From assembly GCF_001941845.1 (NCBI RefSeq), contig NZ_CP018870.1:5618001-5682000 (forward strand): a stretch of DNA of 64,000 nucleotides. Reading direction: 5' to 3'. The stretch is from Streptomyces sp. TN58. GTDB lineage: Bacteria > Actinomycetota > Actinomycetes > Streptomycetales > Streptomycetaceae. Shown one piece after another: positions 28,228-37,366 of this stretch; the first letter of the stretch is position 1; the number at the start of each line of letters is the position of its first letter. The position numbers were made by a program, and so were the translations under genes. The notes under the pieces were generated by a model, which saw only the letters and a program-made list of their open reading frames with translations, was not told where the DNA came from and made no database searches.

Positions 28228-29139
28228 ATGCCACGCGCGACCACCCCACTCGCCGAAGCCCTGGCCCACCGGAGCGTCGTCCTGGACGGCGGGCTCAGCA
28301 ACCAGCTCGCCGCCCAGGGCTGCGACCTCACCGGAGGCCTCTGGACCGCCCGCGTCCTCGACGAGCGGCCGGACCAGGTCGAGGCCGCCCACACGGCGTA
28401 CGCGCGGGCCGGCGCCCAGGTGCTGATCACCGCCTCCTACCAGGTCGGCTACGAGGCCTTCACCGCCCGCGGCCGCGACCGCGACGCGACCACCGCCCTG
28501 CTGCACCGCAGCGTCGCGCTCGCCGCCCGGGCGGCCGGGGCAGCCGACCACGACGTGTGGGTCGCCGCCTCGGTCGGCCCGTACGGGGCGGTGCTCGCGG
28601 ACGGCTCCGAGTACCACGGCCGGTACGGGCTGACCGTGCGCGAACTCGCCGCCTTCCACCGCCCCCGCATCGAGGCCCTGCTCGCCGCCGGCCCCGACGT
28701 CCTGGCCGTGGAAACCCTCCCCGACCCGGACGAGGCCGAGGCCGTCCTCACCGTCCTCGCGGAGACCGACGCCCCGGCCTGGCTCAGCTACACCGTGGCC
28801 GACGGCCGCACCCGGTCGGGACACCCACTCCCCGAAGCCTTCGCGCTCGCCGCCCGCGCCCCGCAGGTCATCGCGCTCGGCGTCAACTGCTGCGACCCCG
28901 CCGAAGTCCTGCCGGCCCTCGAAGCGGCGGCCGCCGTCACCGCCAAACCCCTGCTGGCCTACCCCAACGACGGCTCCGTCTGGGAGGCCACCACCGGCAC
29001 CTGGCGGTCCCCCGAAGCCACACCCCCGTGGCCCACGGCCTCCTGGCGCCGCACCGGAGCCCGCCTCCTCGGCGGCTGCTGCCGCATCGGCCCCGACCAC
29101 ATCGCACACCTGGCCCGCGACCTGACCGGCCCCGGCTGA
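28228..29139 (+). CDS. mmuM: Homocysteine S-methyltransferase
   Basis: A 303-residue zinc-dependent enzyme that transfers a methyl group, typically from S-methylmethionine or SAM, to homocysteine to give methionine. Signatures: VVLDGGLSNQLAAQGCDLTG, AGAQVLITASYQVGYE, and zinc ligands in GVNCCDP and GGCCRIGPDHI. No companion permease is adjacent. ATG 28228 is used; upstream frame extension runs through the repeat elements and is not coding. Ribosome site GGGAG lies seven bases upstream. Confidence 0.93.
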   Translation: MPRATTPLAEALAHRSVVLDGGLSNQLAAQGCDLTGGLWTARVLDERPDQVEAAHTAYARAGAQVLITASYQVGYEAFTARGRDRDATTALLHRSVALAARAAGAADHDVWVAASVGPYGAVLADGSEYHGRYGLTVRELAAFHRPRIEALLAAGPDVLAVETLPDPDEAEAVLTVLAETDAPAWLSYTVADGRTRSGHPLPEAFALAARAPQVIALGVNCCDPAEVLPALEAAAAVTAKPLLAYPNDGSVWEATTGTWRSPEATPPWPTASWRRTGARLLGGCCRIGPDHIAHLARDLTGPG

Positions 29140-29216
29140 GCCGCCTCCTCGGCCATGGCCGACACCGCGGGGAAATCCGTTGGCCCGAGCGTGATCCGAC
29201 AGTCATGCTGAACCGC

Positions 29217-30764
29217 ATGTTCCTTACGATCACCACCACCGGGACCGCCGAGAACCCGGCGACTGACCTGGGCTTTCTCCTGCACAAGCACCCGGACCGG
29301 GTACGCGTGGAGAGCCAGTCCCACGGCACCGCCCACGTGTTCTACCCCGAGGCCACAGCCGAGCGGTGCACGGCGGCCCTGCTGCTGGAGGTCGACCCGA
29401 TCGCGCTCGTACGCCGGGGCAGGAGCAAGGGCAAGGGCCGCGGCGGAGCACCCGACGCCGCGCTCGCGCAGTACGTCAACGACCGGCCGTACGCCGCGTC
29501 CTCACTGCTCGCCGTCGCCCTCAGCGGGGTGTTCCGCACCGCCCTGAAGGGGACTTGCGTCCTGCGCCCCGAACTCCCCGGCCGGACGCGCCCGCTGCGG
29601 ATCGAGATCCCCGTGCTCCCCGCACGCGGCGGCGCCGCCATGGTGCACCGGCTGTTCGACCCGCTCGGCTGGGACACCGTCCAGGCCGAGGCCGTACCGC
29701 TCGACGAGCAGTTCCCCGAGTGGGGGGACTCCCGCTACGTACACCTCGTACTGGAGGGCGAGCTGCGCCTCGCCGACGCCCTGCGCCAGCTCTACGTGCT
29801 CCTGCCGGTCCTCGACGACGCCAAGCACTACTGGATCGCCCCCGACGAGGTCGACAAGCTGCTGCGCGCCGGAGACGGCTGGCTCGCCGCGCACCCCGAG
29901 CACGCGCTCATCAGCTCCCGCTACCTGGCCCGCCACAAGCGGCTGACCCAGGAAGCCGTCGACCGGCTGGAGCTGGTGCGGCTCGCCGAGTCCGACGGCA
30001 GCGAGGTCGAGGAGATCGACAACGCCGTCGACGAGACCAGCGACACCGAGGAGCGGCCCGTACCGCTCGCGGTGCAGCGGCGCGACGCCATCCTCGCCGC
30101 GCTGCGCGCCGCCGGCGCCCAGCGGGTGCTCGATCTCGGCTGCGGGCAGGGCCAGTTGGTGCAGGCGCTGCTCGGGGACCCCGCGTACACCGAGATCGTC
30201 GGCATGGACGTGTCCGTGCGCGCCCTGACCGTCGCCGCCCGGCGGCTGCGGCTGGAGCGGATGGGCGAGCGGCAGCGCTCGCGCGTCACGCTGTTCCAGG
30301 GCTCGCTCGCCTACACCGACAAGCGGCTGGCCGGCTACGACGCGGCCGTGCTCAGCGAGGTCGTCGAGCACCTGGACCTGGAGCGGCTGCCCGCCCTGGA
30401 GTACGCGGTGTTCGGCTCGGCCCGTCCCCGCACGGTCCTCGTCACCACGCCGAACGTCGAGTACAACGTCCGCTGGGAAAGCCTCCCGGCCGGGCACGTC
30501 CGGCACGGCGACCACCGCTTCGAGTGGACCCGCGAGGAGTTCCGGGCCTGGGCCGGCCAGGTCGCCGCCCGCTTCGGCTACACGGTCGCGTACGTCCCCG
30601 TCGGCGACGACGACCCCGAGGTCGGGCCGCCGACCCAGATGGCCGTCTTCACCCAGGTCACCGGTGCCGCCACCGAGACGGCCAGCGCCACCCCCACCAC
30701 CGAGACGACCACCACCACCGAGACCACCACCACCGACTCCCCGAAGGAGGGCGAGGCAGCATGA
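29217..30764 (+). CDS. hen1: Hen1 3'-terminal RNA ribose 2'-O-methyltransferase
   Basis: A 515-residue protein. The N-terminal half (MFLTITTTGTAENPATDLGF, LPVLDDAKHYWIAPDEVDKL) is the bacterial Hen1 N-domain. The C-terminal half is the SAM-dependent methyltransferase: VLDLGCGQGQL, the metal-binding SEVVEHLDLERL and TPNVEYN with HGDHRFEWTREEF. It 2'-O-methylates the 3' end of a broken RNA before sealing, so that a repaired tRNA resists a second cut at that site. It forms a complex with Pnkp, whose gene overlaps by four bases (ATGA). ATG 29217 matches the family start; ATG 29205 is the alternative. The C-terminal tail is a Thr/Glu repeat. Confidence 0.93.
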   Translation: MFLTITTTGTAENPATDLGFLLHKHPDRVRVESQSHGTAHVFYPEATAERCTAALLLEVDPIALVRRGRSKGKGRGGAPDAALAQYVNDRPYAASSLLAVALSGVFRTALKGTCVLRPELPGRTRPLRIEIPVLPARGGAAMVHRLFDPLGWDTVQAEAVPLDEQFPEWGDSRYVHLVLEGELRLADALRQLYVLLPVLDDAKHYWIAPDEVDKLLRAGDGWLAAHPEHALISSRYLARHKRLTQEAVDRLELVRLAESDGSEVEEIDNAVDETSDTEERPVPLAVQRRDAILAALRAAGAQRVLDLGCGQGQLVQALLGDPAYTEIVGMDVSVRALTVAARRLRLERMGERQRSRVTLFQGSLAYTDKRLAGYDAAVLSEVVEHLDLERLPALEYAVFGSARPRTVLVTTPNVEYNVRWESLPAGHVRHGDHRFEWTREEFRAWAGQVAARFGYTVAYVPVGDDDPEVGPPTQMAVFTQVTGAATETASATPTTETTTTTETTTTDSPKEGEAA

Positions 30765-33318
30765 CCACCGAGAGGAAGCGCACCCTTCCCGTCACCGACC
30801 TGTCCCTCGTCGTCCTGATCGGGGCCACCGGCTCGGGCAAGTCCACCTTCGCCCGCAAGCACTTCAAGCCCACCGAGGTCATCTCCTCCGACTACTGCCG
30901 GGGCCTGGTCCGCGACGACGAGAACGACCAGAGCGCCAGCCGGGACGCCTTCGACGTCCTGCACTACATCGCCGGCAAGCGCCTCGCCGCCGGCCGCCTG
31001 ACCGTCGTCGACGCCACCAGCGTCCAGGCCGACGCCCGCCGACAGCTCATCGCGCTCGCCCGCGAGCACGACGTCCTGCCCATCGCCATCGTCCTGGACA
31101 TGCCCGAGCAGGTCTGCGCCGAACGCAACGCGGCCCGCCCCGACCGGGCCGGCCTGCCCCGCGCGGTCATCCAGCGGCACCGCCGCGAACTGCGGCGCTC
31201 CCTGCGCGGCCTGGAGCGCGAGGGCTTCCGCAAGGTGCACGTCCTGCGCTCCGTGGAGGAGACCGAGACCGCCGAGGTCGTCCTGGAGAAGCGCTTCAAC
31301 GACCTCACCCACCTCACCGGCCCCTTCGACATCGTCGGTGACATCCACGGCTGCTCCTCCGAGCTGGAGACCCTGCTCGCCAAGCTCGGCTACGAGGACG
31401 GCGTCCACCCCGAGGGCCGCACCGCGGTCTTCGTCGGCGACCTCGTCGACCGCGGACCCGACAGCCCGGGCGTCCTGCGCCGCGTGATGGGCATGGTCAA
31501 GTCCGGCAACGCCCTGTGCGTGCCCGGGAACCACGAGAACAAGCTCGGCCGTTACCTCAAGGGATCCGAGGTCCGGCAGACACACGGACTCGCCGAGACG
31601 ATCGAGCAGCTCTCCCACGAGCCGCCGGAGTTCGTCGAGGAGGTCCGGGAGTTCATCCGCGGCCTCGTCAGCCACTACGTCCTCGACGGCGGCAAGCTGG
31701 TGGTCTGCCACGCCGGGCTGCCCGAGAAGTACCACGGCCGGACCTCCGGCCGGGTCCGCTCGCACGCCCTGTACGGGGAGACCACCGGCGAGACGGACGA
31801 GTTCGGCCTGCCCGTGCGCTACCCGTGGGCCGAGGACTACCGCGGCAAGGCCGTCGTCGTCTACGGCCACACCCCCGTCCCGGCACCGCCTGGATCAACA
31901 ACACCATCTGCCTCGACACCGGCGCCGTCTTCGGCGGCCGGATGACCGCCCTGCGCTGGCCCGAGCGCGAACTGGTCGACGTACCGGCCGAGAAGGTCTG
32001 GTACGAGCCGGTCAAGCCGCTCGTCACCGAGGTGCCGGGCGGACACGACGGCCGGCCGCTGGACCTGTCGGACGTGCACGGCCGCCGGGTCGTCGAAACC
32101 CGCCACCTGGGCAACGTCGGCGTCCGCGAGGAGAACGCGGCCGCCGCGCTGGAGGTCATGAGCCGCTTCGCCGTCGACCCGCGGCTGGTCCCGTACCTGC
32201 CGCCGACCATGGCGCCCACCGCCACCTCCCGCGAGGACGGCTACCTGGAGCACCCGGCCGAGGCCTTCGCCCAGTACCGCCAGGACGGCGTCGACCGGGT
32301 GGTGTGCGAGGAGAAGCACATGGGCTCCCGCGCCACCGTCCTGCTCTGCCGGGACGCCGGCGCCGCCCGGGAGCGGTTCGGCGTCGACGGTCCGACCGGT
32401 TCCGTCCACACGCGCACCGGACGGCCCTTCTTCCACGACCCCGAGGTCACCGAGGAGGTACTGGCACGGCTGCGCGCGGCCGTCACCCGGGCCGGACTGT
32501 GGGAGGAACTGGCCACCGACTGGCTGCTGTTCGACGGGGAACTCCTGCCCTGGTCGCTGAAGTCGGGTGGTCTGCTGCGCAGCCAGTACGCCGCCGTGGG
32601 CGCCGCCTCGCGCGCCGTGTTCCCCGGCGCCCTCGCAGCCCTGGAGGCGGCGGCCGCCCGCGGCGCCGACACCGGCGCCCTGCTGGAGCGCCAGCGCGGC
32701 CGGGCCGCCGACGCGGCGGCCTTCACGGAGGCCTACCGCCGCTACTGCTGGACCACCGACGGGCTGGACGGCGTACGGTTCGCGCCGTTCCAGCTGCTGG
32801 CGGCGGCCGGACGGTCGCTGGCCGCCGTACCCCACGACCGGCAACTGGCCTGGCTGGACCGGCTGGTCGCGGCCGACGACCCGGCCACCACCCCCGGCGG
32901 CACCGGCCTGCTGCGCGGCACCGGCCGGATCCTGGTCGACACCGGTGACGAGGACTCCGTACGGGCCGGCACCGACTGGTGGCTGGAGATGACGGCCGCC
33001 GGCGGTGAGGGCATGGTCGTCAAGCCGCTCCAGGCCTACGCCCGGGACGGCAGGGACCGGCTGGTCCAGCCGGGGATCAAGGTGCGCGGACGGGAGTACC
33101 TGAGGATCATCTACGGCCCGGAGTACACGCGTCCGGACCAGCTGGAGCGGCTGCGGGAGCGGTTCCTCGGGCACAAGCGCTCGCTCGCCCTGCGGGAGTA
33201 CGCGCTCGGGCTGGAGGCGCTGGACCGGCTGGCGGCCGGGGAGCCGCTGTGGCGGGTCCACGAGCCGGTCTTCGCGGTGCTGGCGCTGGAGTCCGAGCCG
33301 GTCGACCCGCGGCTGTGA
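30761..33318 (+). pseudogene. pnkp: Polynucleotide kinase-phosphatase-ligase Pnkp, split by an apparent frameshift
   Basis: Three modules in order: 5' kinase (Walker A IGATGSGKSTF, residues about 20-30), metallophosphatase (GDIHG, GDLVDRG, GNHE, GHTP) and ATP-dependent RNA ligase/adenylyltransferase (EEKHMGSRA as motif I, GGEGMVVKP, IKVRGREYL as motif V). Pnkp heals both ends of a cut RNA and, with Hen1, seals it. The first ORF runs 30761-31945 (394 residues) and leaves the family sequence after YGHTPVPA. The conserved continuation TAWINNTICLDTGAVFGGRM is in the -1 frame and runs to 33318. One missing base near 31889 would restore about 852 residues. An ATG at 31942 overlaps the upstream stop (ATGA) and could start the ligase part separately. 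Confidence 0.85.
31883..31896 (+). other. Frameshift site in pnkp
   Basis: The reading frame changes here from phase 2 to phase 1, consistent with loss of one base in the sequence between GTCCCGGC and ACCGCCTGG. There is no long homopolymer and no obvious slippery heptamer, so a real mutation or an assembly error is more likely than programmed frameshifting. Confidence 0.75.
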
Positions 33319-33482
33319 CGCGCGTCGCGGCGATGTCCGCTGCGTAAAGGCGGAGCCCCCGTACGGCCCGGAATTAGGTCGTATGGGGGAACTTTCGCCG
33401 GGAACGCCGGGGAAACCGCCGACGGGATCGTTCATCCAGGGCAGCGGAACGACCGCCACCCCGGAAGGACGGAACACCACCT

Positions 33483-33995
33483 ATGAAGATGACCGCGCGC
33501 GGAAGCATTGCGGCGCTCCTGACCTGTATGGCCGCGGCCGGTGTGGCCACCCCGGCCGTCGCCGACGGGGTGCCGGTGGGTGTCCCGCTCGAAGGTGTGG
33601 AGACCACGACGGGCCTGGACGTGCCGCGGGTCGCCACCGCGGTGCCGCTGCCGGTCGTCGGAGCGCCGGAGGCTCCCCGCATGCACACGGGGGAGATGCT
33701 TCCCACGCCGCTGCTGCCGGCCGTCCCGATCGCCACCGAGCTCGGCCGGACCCTGGTCACCTCGCCGCTGCCGAACCTGGCGGGCCACCCGGAGACGGAC
33801 GGCGAGGGTTCGCTGGAGGCGCCCGCCACCACCGTCCGCACCCGCACCCCGGGCGCGGTCGTCGGTTCTCCGCTCACGATGCCGGACGGGTCCAACTTCG
33901 GGCTGCCGAACCTGACCACGCCCAAGCTGGGACTTCTCGCTCCGGAAGTCACGGGGGCGCCGGAGGCGCTTCTCGGTGTCGCCCTGCCCCGCTGA
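33483..33995 (+). CDS. Small exported protein, function unknown
   Basis: A 170-residue protein with a Sec signal peptide ([20 protein letters not shown], cleavage likely after PAVADG). The mature part is Pro/Val/Leu-rich with short repeated phrases ([19 protein letters not shown]) and has few cysteines. It may be a surface or cell-wall-associated protein. ATG 33483 has GGAAGGACGGA upstream. I do not recognise a family. Confidence 0.72.
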   Translation: MKMTARGSIAALLTCMAAAGVATPAVADGVPVGVPLEGVETTTGLDVPRVATAVPLPVVGAPEAPRMHTGEMLPTPLLPAVPIATELGRTLVTSPLPNLAGHPETDGEGSLEAPATTVRTRTPGAVVGSPLTMPDGSNFGLPNLTTPKLGLLAPEVTGAPEALLGVALPR

Positions 33996-34041
33996 GCCGA
34001 CGCCTCCTCAAAAGGCCGCCCGGTCTGCGAACGTGTACGGC

Positions 34042-35268
34042 ATGGGATTCCATGTCGACTCCGAGACCGGGCGGCTTCGCCGCGTCATCCTCCACCGGCC
34101 CGACCTGGAGCTGAAGCGGCTCACACCCGGCAACAAGGACGCACTCCTCTTCGACGACGTGCTGTGGGTGCGCAGGGCCCGCCAGGAGCACGACGGCTTC
34201 GCGGACGTGCTGCGGGACCGGGGCGTGGACGTCCACCTCTTCGGTGACCTGCTGCGCGAGGTCCTGGACGTCCCGGAAGCCAGGCGCCTCGTACTGGACC
34301 GGGTGTTCGACGAGAAGGAGTACGGGCCGCTCGCCACCGACCACCTGCGGTCTGCCTTCGACGGCCTGGCCTCGGCGGACCTTGCGGAGGCGCTGGTCGG
34401 CGGGATGACCAAGCGGGAGTTCCTGGAACGGCACGCCGAGCCGGTGTCCGTGCGCTTCCACGCCCTGGACACGGACGACTTCCTGCTGGGGCCGCTGCCC
34501 AACCACCTGTTCACCCGCGACACCTCCGCCTGGATCTACGACGGGGTGTCCATCAACGCGATGCGCTGGCCCGCCCGGCAGCGCGAGACCGTCCACTTCG
34601 AGGCGATCTACCGCCACCACCCGCTCTTCACCGCCTCCGGCGCCTTCCACTACTGGTCGCAGGGGCAGGCGGACTACCCCTCGACGATCGAGGGCGGGGA
34701 CGTCCTCGTCATCGGCAACGGCGCGGTGCTCATCGGGATGAGCGAGCGGACCACGCCGCAGGCGGTGGAGATGCTGGCCCGGGGCCTGTTCGCCGCGGGT
34801 TCGGCGACGTCCATCGTGGCCCTCGACATGCCCAAGCACCGGGCCTTCATGCACCTGGACACGGTGATGACGATGGTCGACGGAGATACGTTCACCCAGT
34901 ACGCGGGGCTCGGCATGCTCCCGTCCTACACGATCGAGCCGGGCGACGGGGGCAACGAGCTGAAGGTGACCGACCACCCGGCGGAGCACATGCACCGGGC
35001 CATCGCCGCCGCGCTCTCGCTCGACTCGATCCGGGTGCTGACCGCGACCCAGGACGTGCACTCGGCCCAGCGGGAGCAGTGGGACGACGGGTGCAACGTG
35101 CTCGCCGTCGAGCCGGGCGTGGTGGTCGCGTACGAGCGGAACGTGACCACCAACACGCACCTGCGCAAGCAGGGCATCGAGGTGATCGAGATTCCGGGCA
35201 GCGAGCTGGGGCGCGGACGGGGCGGGCCGCGCTGCATGAGCTGCCCGGTACAGCGGGACCCCGTCTGA
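34042..35268 (+). CDS. arcA: Arginine deiminase
   Basis: A 408-residue enzyme that converts arginine to citrulline and ammonia. Signatures are the N-terminal [20 protein letters not shown], substrate-binding [18 protein letters not shown], catalytic acid region [13 protein letters not shown], the histidine in [11 protein letters not shown] and the nucleophile Cys401 in RCMSCPV near the C-terminus. All are intact. The ornithine carbamoyltransferase gene follows after 138 bp, as in ADI operons; no carbamate kinase gene is present here. ATG 34042 is used although its ribosome site is weak; GTG 34033 in frame is possible. Confidence 0.95.
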   Translation: MGFHVDSETGRLRRVILHRPDLELKRLTPGNKDALLFDDVLWVRRARQEHDGFADVLRDRGVDVHLFGDLLREVLDVPEARRLVLDRVFDEKEYGPLATDHLRSAFDGLASADLAEALVGGMTKREFLERHAEPVSVRFHALDTDDFLLGPLPNHLFTRDTSAWIYDGVSINAMRWPARQRETVHFEAIYRHHPLFTASGAFHYWSQGQADYPSTIEGGDVLVIGNGAVLIGMSERTTPQAVEMLARGLFAAGSATSIVALDMPKHRAFMHLDTVMTMVDGDTFTQYAGLGMLPSYTIEPGDGGNELKVTDHPAEHMHRAIAAALSLDSIRVLTATQDVHSAQREQWDDGCNVLAVEPGVVVAYERNVTTNTHLRKQGIEVIEIPGSELGRGRGGPRCMSCPVQRDPV

Positions 35269-35338
35269 GCAGGCACGTACGAGAAGCGGACGGGGGAAGG
35301 AAGGGGGGAAGGTCACACGCGTAGGAGGCCCGCTGGCC

Positions 35339-35352
35339 TGTATATGAATACA
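35339..35352. promoter_or_regulatory. Candidate ARG box upstream of the ornithine carbamoyltransferase gene
   Basis: TGTATATGAATACA is an A/T-rich interrupted palindrome (TGTAT/ATACA) with a TGAATAC half typical of ArgR operators, followed 10 bp later by a weaker half (GTATAGAC). It lies 55 bp before the start codon in an otherwise G/C-rich leader. Confidence 0.5.
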
Positions 35353-35406
35353 AGGTGTCGTATAGACTTCCAGCATCCCCTGTCACCGTGACGCTGGAGC
35401 GACCCC

Positions 35407-36426
35407 ATGGCCCCCGACCTCAAAGGCCGCAGTTTTCTCAAGGAGCTCGACTTCTCGGCCGCCGAGTTCCGCGGCCTGGTCGAGCTCGCCGCCGACCTCA
35501 AGGCGGCCAAGAGGGCCGGGGCCGAGCAGCAGCACCTCAGGGGCCGCAACATCGCGCTGATCTTCGAGAAGACCTCCACGCGCACCCGCTGCGCCTTCGA
35601 GGTCGCCGCCGCGGACCAGGGCGCCCACACCGTCTACCTGGACCCGGCCGGCTCCCAGATGGGGCACAAGGAGTCGGTCCGGGACACCGCCCGGGTGCTG
35701 GGCCGGATGTTCGACGGGATCGAGTACCGGGGCGACAGCCAGGAGTCCGTCGAGGCGCTCGCCGCACACTCCGGCGTCCCCGTCTTCAACGGCCTGACCG
35801 ACGACTGGCACCCCACCCAGATGCTGGCCGACGTCCTCACCATGACCGAGCACAGCACGAAGCCGCTGCACCGGATCTCCTTCGCGTACCTCGGCGACGC
35901 CCGCTTCAACATGGGCAACTCCTACCTCGTGACCGGCGCGCTGCTGGGCATGGACGTACGGATCGTCGCGCCCCGCAGCTACTGGCCCGCCGAGCACGTG
36001 GTGGCCGAGGCGCGCCGGCTCGCGGCGGACAGCGGCGCGAGGATCACCCTGACCGAGGACGTCGCCGAGGGAGTGGCCCAGGCCGACTTCGTGGTGACCG
36101 ACGTGTGGGTGTCCATGGGGGAGCCCAAGGAGGTCTGGGACGAGCGGATCGCGGCCCTGGCGCCCTACGCCGTCACCATGGACGTGCTGCGCGCCACGGG
36201 GAACCCGGACGTGAAGTTCATGCACTGCCTGCCGGCCTTCCACGACCTGGGCACCAAGGTGGCCCGGGAGATCCACGAGCGGCACGGGCTCGACTCGCTG
36301 GAGGTGACGGACGAGGTGTTCGAGTCGGAGCACTCCGTCGTCTTCGACGAGGCCGAGAACCGGCTGCACACCATCAAGGCCGTACTCGTCGCCACTCTCG
36401 GCCGCCCCGGCCCGGGCGACGCGTAG
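35407..36426 (+). CDS. argF: Ornithine carbamoyltransferase
   Basis: A 339-residue enzyme interconverting ornithine plus carbamoyl phosphate with citrulline. The carbamoyl-phosphate loop STRTR (residues 57-61), HPTQMLAD and the ornithine loop MHCLPAFHD are intact. The length and the arcA neighbour suggest it may serve as the catabolic enzyme (ArcB-like), but a candidate ArgR site upstream would equally fit the biosynthetic role; sequence alone does not decide. ATG 35407 follows a GGAG site by seven bases. Confidence 0.95.
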   Translation: MAPDLKGRSFLKELDFSAAEFRGLVELAADLKAAKRAGAEQQHLRGRNIALIFEKTSTRTRCAFEVAAADQGAHTVYLDPAGSQMGHKESVRDTARVLGRMFDGIEYRGDSQESVEALAAHSGVPVFNGLTDDWHPTQMLADVLTMTEHSTKPLHRISFAYLGDARFNMGNSYLVTGALLGMDVRIVAPRSYWPAEHVVAEARRLAADSGARITLTEDVAEGVAQADFVVTDVWVSMGEPKEVWDERIAALAPYAVTMDVLRATGNPDVKFMHCLPAFHDLGTKVAREIHERHGLDSLEVTDEVFESEHSVVFDEAENRLHTIKAVLVATLGRPGPGDA

Positions 36427-36437
36427 CCGCGCCGTAA

Positions 36438-36474
36438 GGGGGCCCCGGCCGGCGGTGCGGGCCGAGGCCGGGCC
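36438..36474 (+). terminator. Hairpin after ornithine carbamoyltransferase
   Basis: GGGCCCCGGCC and GGCCGGGCCC arms enclose about 15 bases, 12 bp downstream of the stop codon. There is no U-run. Confidence 0.5.
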
Positions 36475-36497
36475 CATCCCCCGTCTGTCGCGTTTCT

Positions 36498-36535
36498 CTG
36501 ACGGTAGTCACGATCCGGTGATAGCGTGGGTCGGG
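36498..36535 (+). promoter_or_regulatory. Promoter of the aryl-CoA operon, probably giving leaderless mRNA
   Basis: CTGACG (36498-36503) and TAGCGT (36522-36527) are spaced 18 bp. Transcription would begin at or within a base or two of GTG 36535, so the message would be leaderless. The spacer contains GTCACGAT, also found in the ligase/dehydrogenase divergent promoter. Confidence 0.5.
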
Positions 36536-37362
36536 TGAGCCCCTTCACCGGTTCCACACCAGCGACCGAACGGTGGCACCACCTCCGCCTCACCCGGCAG
36601 GACGGCGTCGCCACCGTCACCTTCGACCGCCCCGAGAAGATCAACGCACTCACCTTCGGCGCCTACGCCGACCTGCGCGATCTGCTCGCCGAACTGTCCC
36701 GCGAACGCTCCGTGCGCGCCCTCGTACTGGGCGGCGAGGGCCGCGGCTTCTGCTCCGGCGGAGACGTCGACGAGATCATCGGCGCCACCCTCGCCATGGA
36801 CACCGCCCAGCTCCTCGACTTCAACCGGATGACCGGCCAGGTCGTCCGCGCGATCCGCGAATGCCCCTTCCCGGTGATCGCCGCCGTGCACGGCGTGGCC
36901 GCCGGCGCCGGCGCCGTCCTCGCGCTCGCCGCCGACTTCCGGATCGCCGACCCCACCGCCCGCTTCGCCTTCCTCTTCACCCGCGTCGGCCTCTCCGGCG
37001 GCGACATGGGCGCCGCCTACCTGCTGCCCCGCGTCGTCGGCCTCGGCCACGCCACCCGCCTGCTGATGCTCGGCGAGCCCGTCCACGCGGCCGAGGCCGA
37101 GCGGATCGGCCTGCTCAGCGAACTCACCGACGAGGGCAAGGCCCACGTACGGGCCGCCGAACTCGCCGCCCGCCTGGCCGCCGGCCCCTCCCTCGCCCAC
37201 GCACAGACCAAGGCCCTGCTCACCGCCGAGCTCGACATGCCGCTCGCCGCCTCCGTCGAGCTCGACGCGGCCACCCAGGCCCTGCTCATGAACGGCCAGG
37301 ACTACGCGGAGTTCCACGCGGCCTTCACCGGGAAACGGCCGCCGGAGTGGAAGGGCAGGTAA
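36535..37362 (+). CDS. Enoyl-CoA hydratase/isomerase family protein
   Basis: A 275-residue crotonase-fold enzyme. CoA and oxyanion-hole regions are visible: VTFDRPEKINALTFGAYADL, GGEGRGFCSGGDVDEI and AAVHGVAAGAGAVLALAADF, with GLSGGDMGAAYLLPRVVG in the acid position. The next gene, the fused hydroxylase/reductase, starts four bases after its stop, so the two form an operon. It probably hydrates or opens an alicyclic acyl-CoA made from an aromatic acid. GTG 36535 fits the inferred transcription start; GTG 36526 is in frame nine bases earlier. Confidence 0.88.
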   Translation: MSPFTGSTPATERWHHLRLTRQDGVATVTFDRPEKINALTFGAYADLRDLLAELSRERSVRALVLGGEGRGFCSGGDVDEIIGATLAMDTAQLLDFNRMTGQVVRAIRECPFPVIAAVHGVAAGAGAVLALAADFRIADPTARFAFLFTRVGLSGGDMGAAYLLPRVVGLGHATRLLMLGEPVHAAEAERIGLLSELTDEGKAHVRAAELAARLAAGPSLAHAQTKALLTAELDMPLAASVELDAATQALLMNGQDYAEFHAAFTGKRPPEWKGR

Positions 37363-37366
37363 CGCC

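Noticed and set aside
31860..31945. Programmed ribosomal frameshift in pnkp
   Set aside because: No slippery heptamer or downstream structure stood out; a lost base or assembly error explains it better.
33319..33482. Extracytoplasmic sigma factor promoter before the exported protein gene
   Set aside because: A GGAAT/CGTAT pair is visible, but spacing and flanks do not match a defined consensus well enough to claim.
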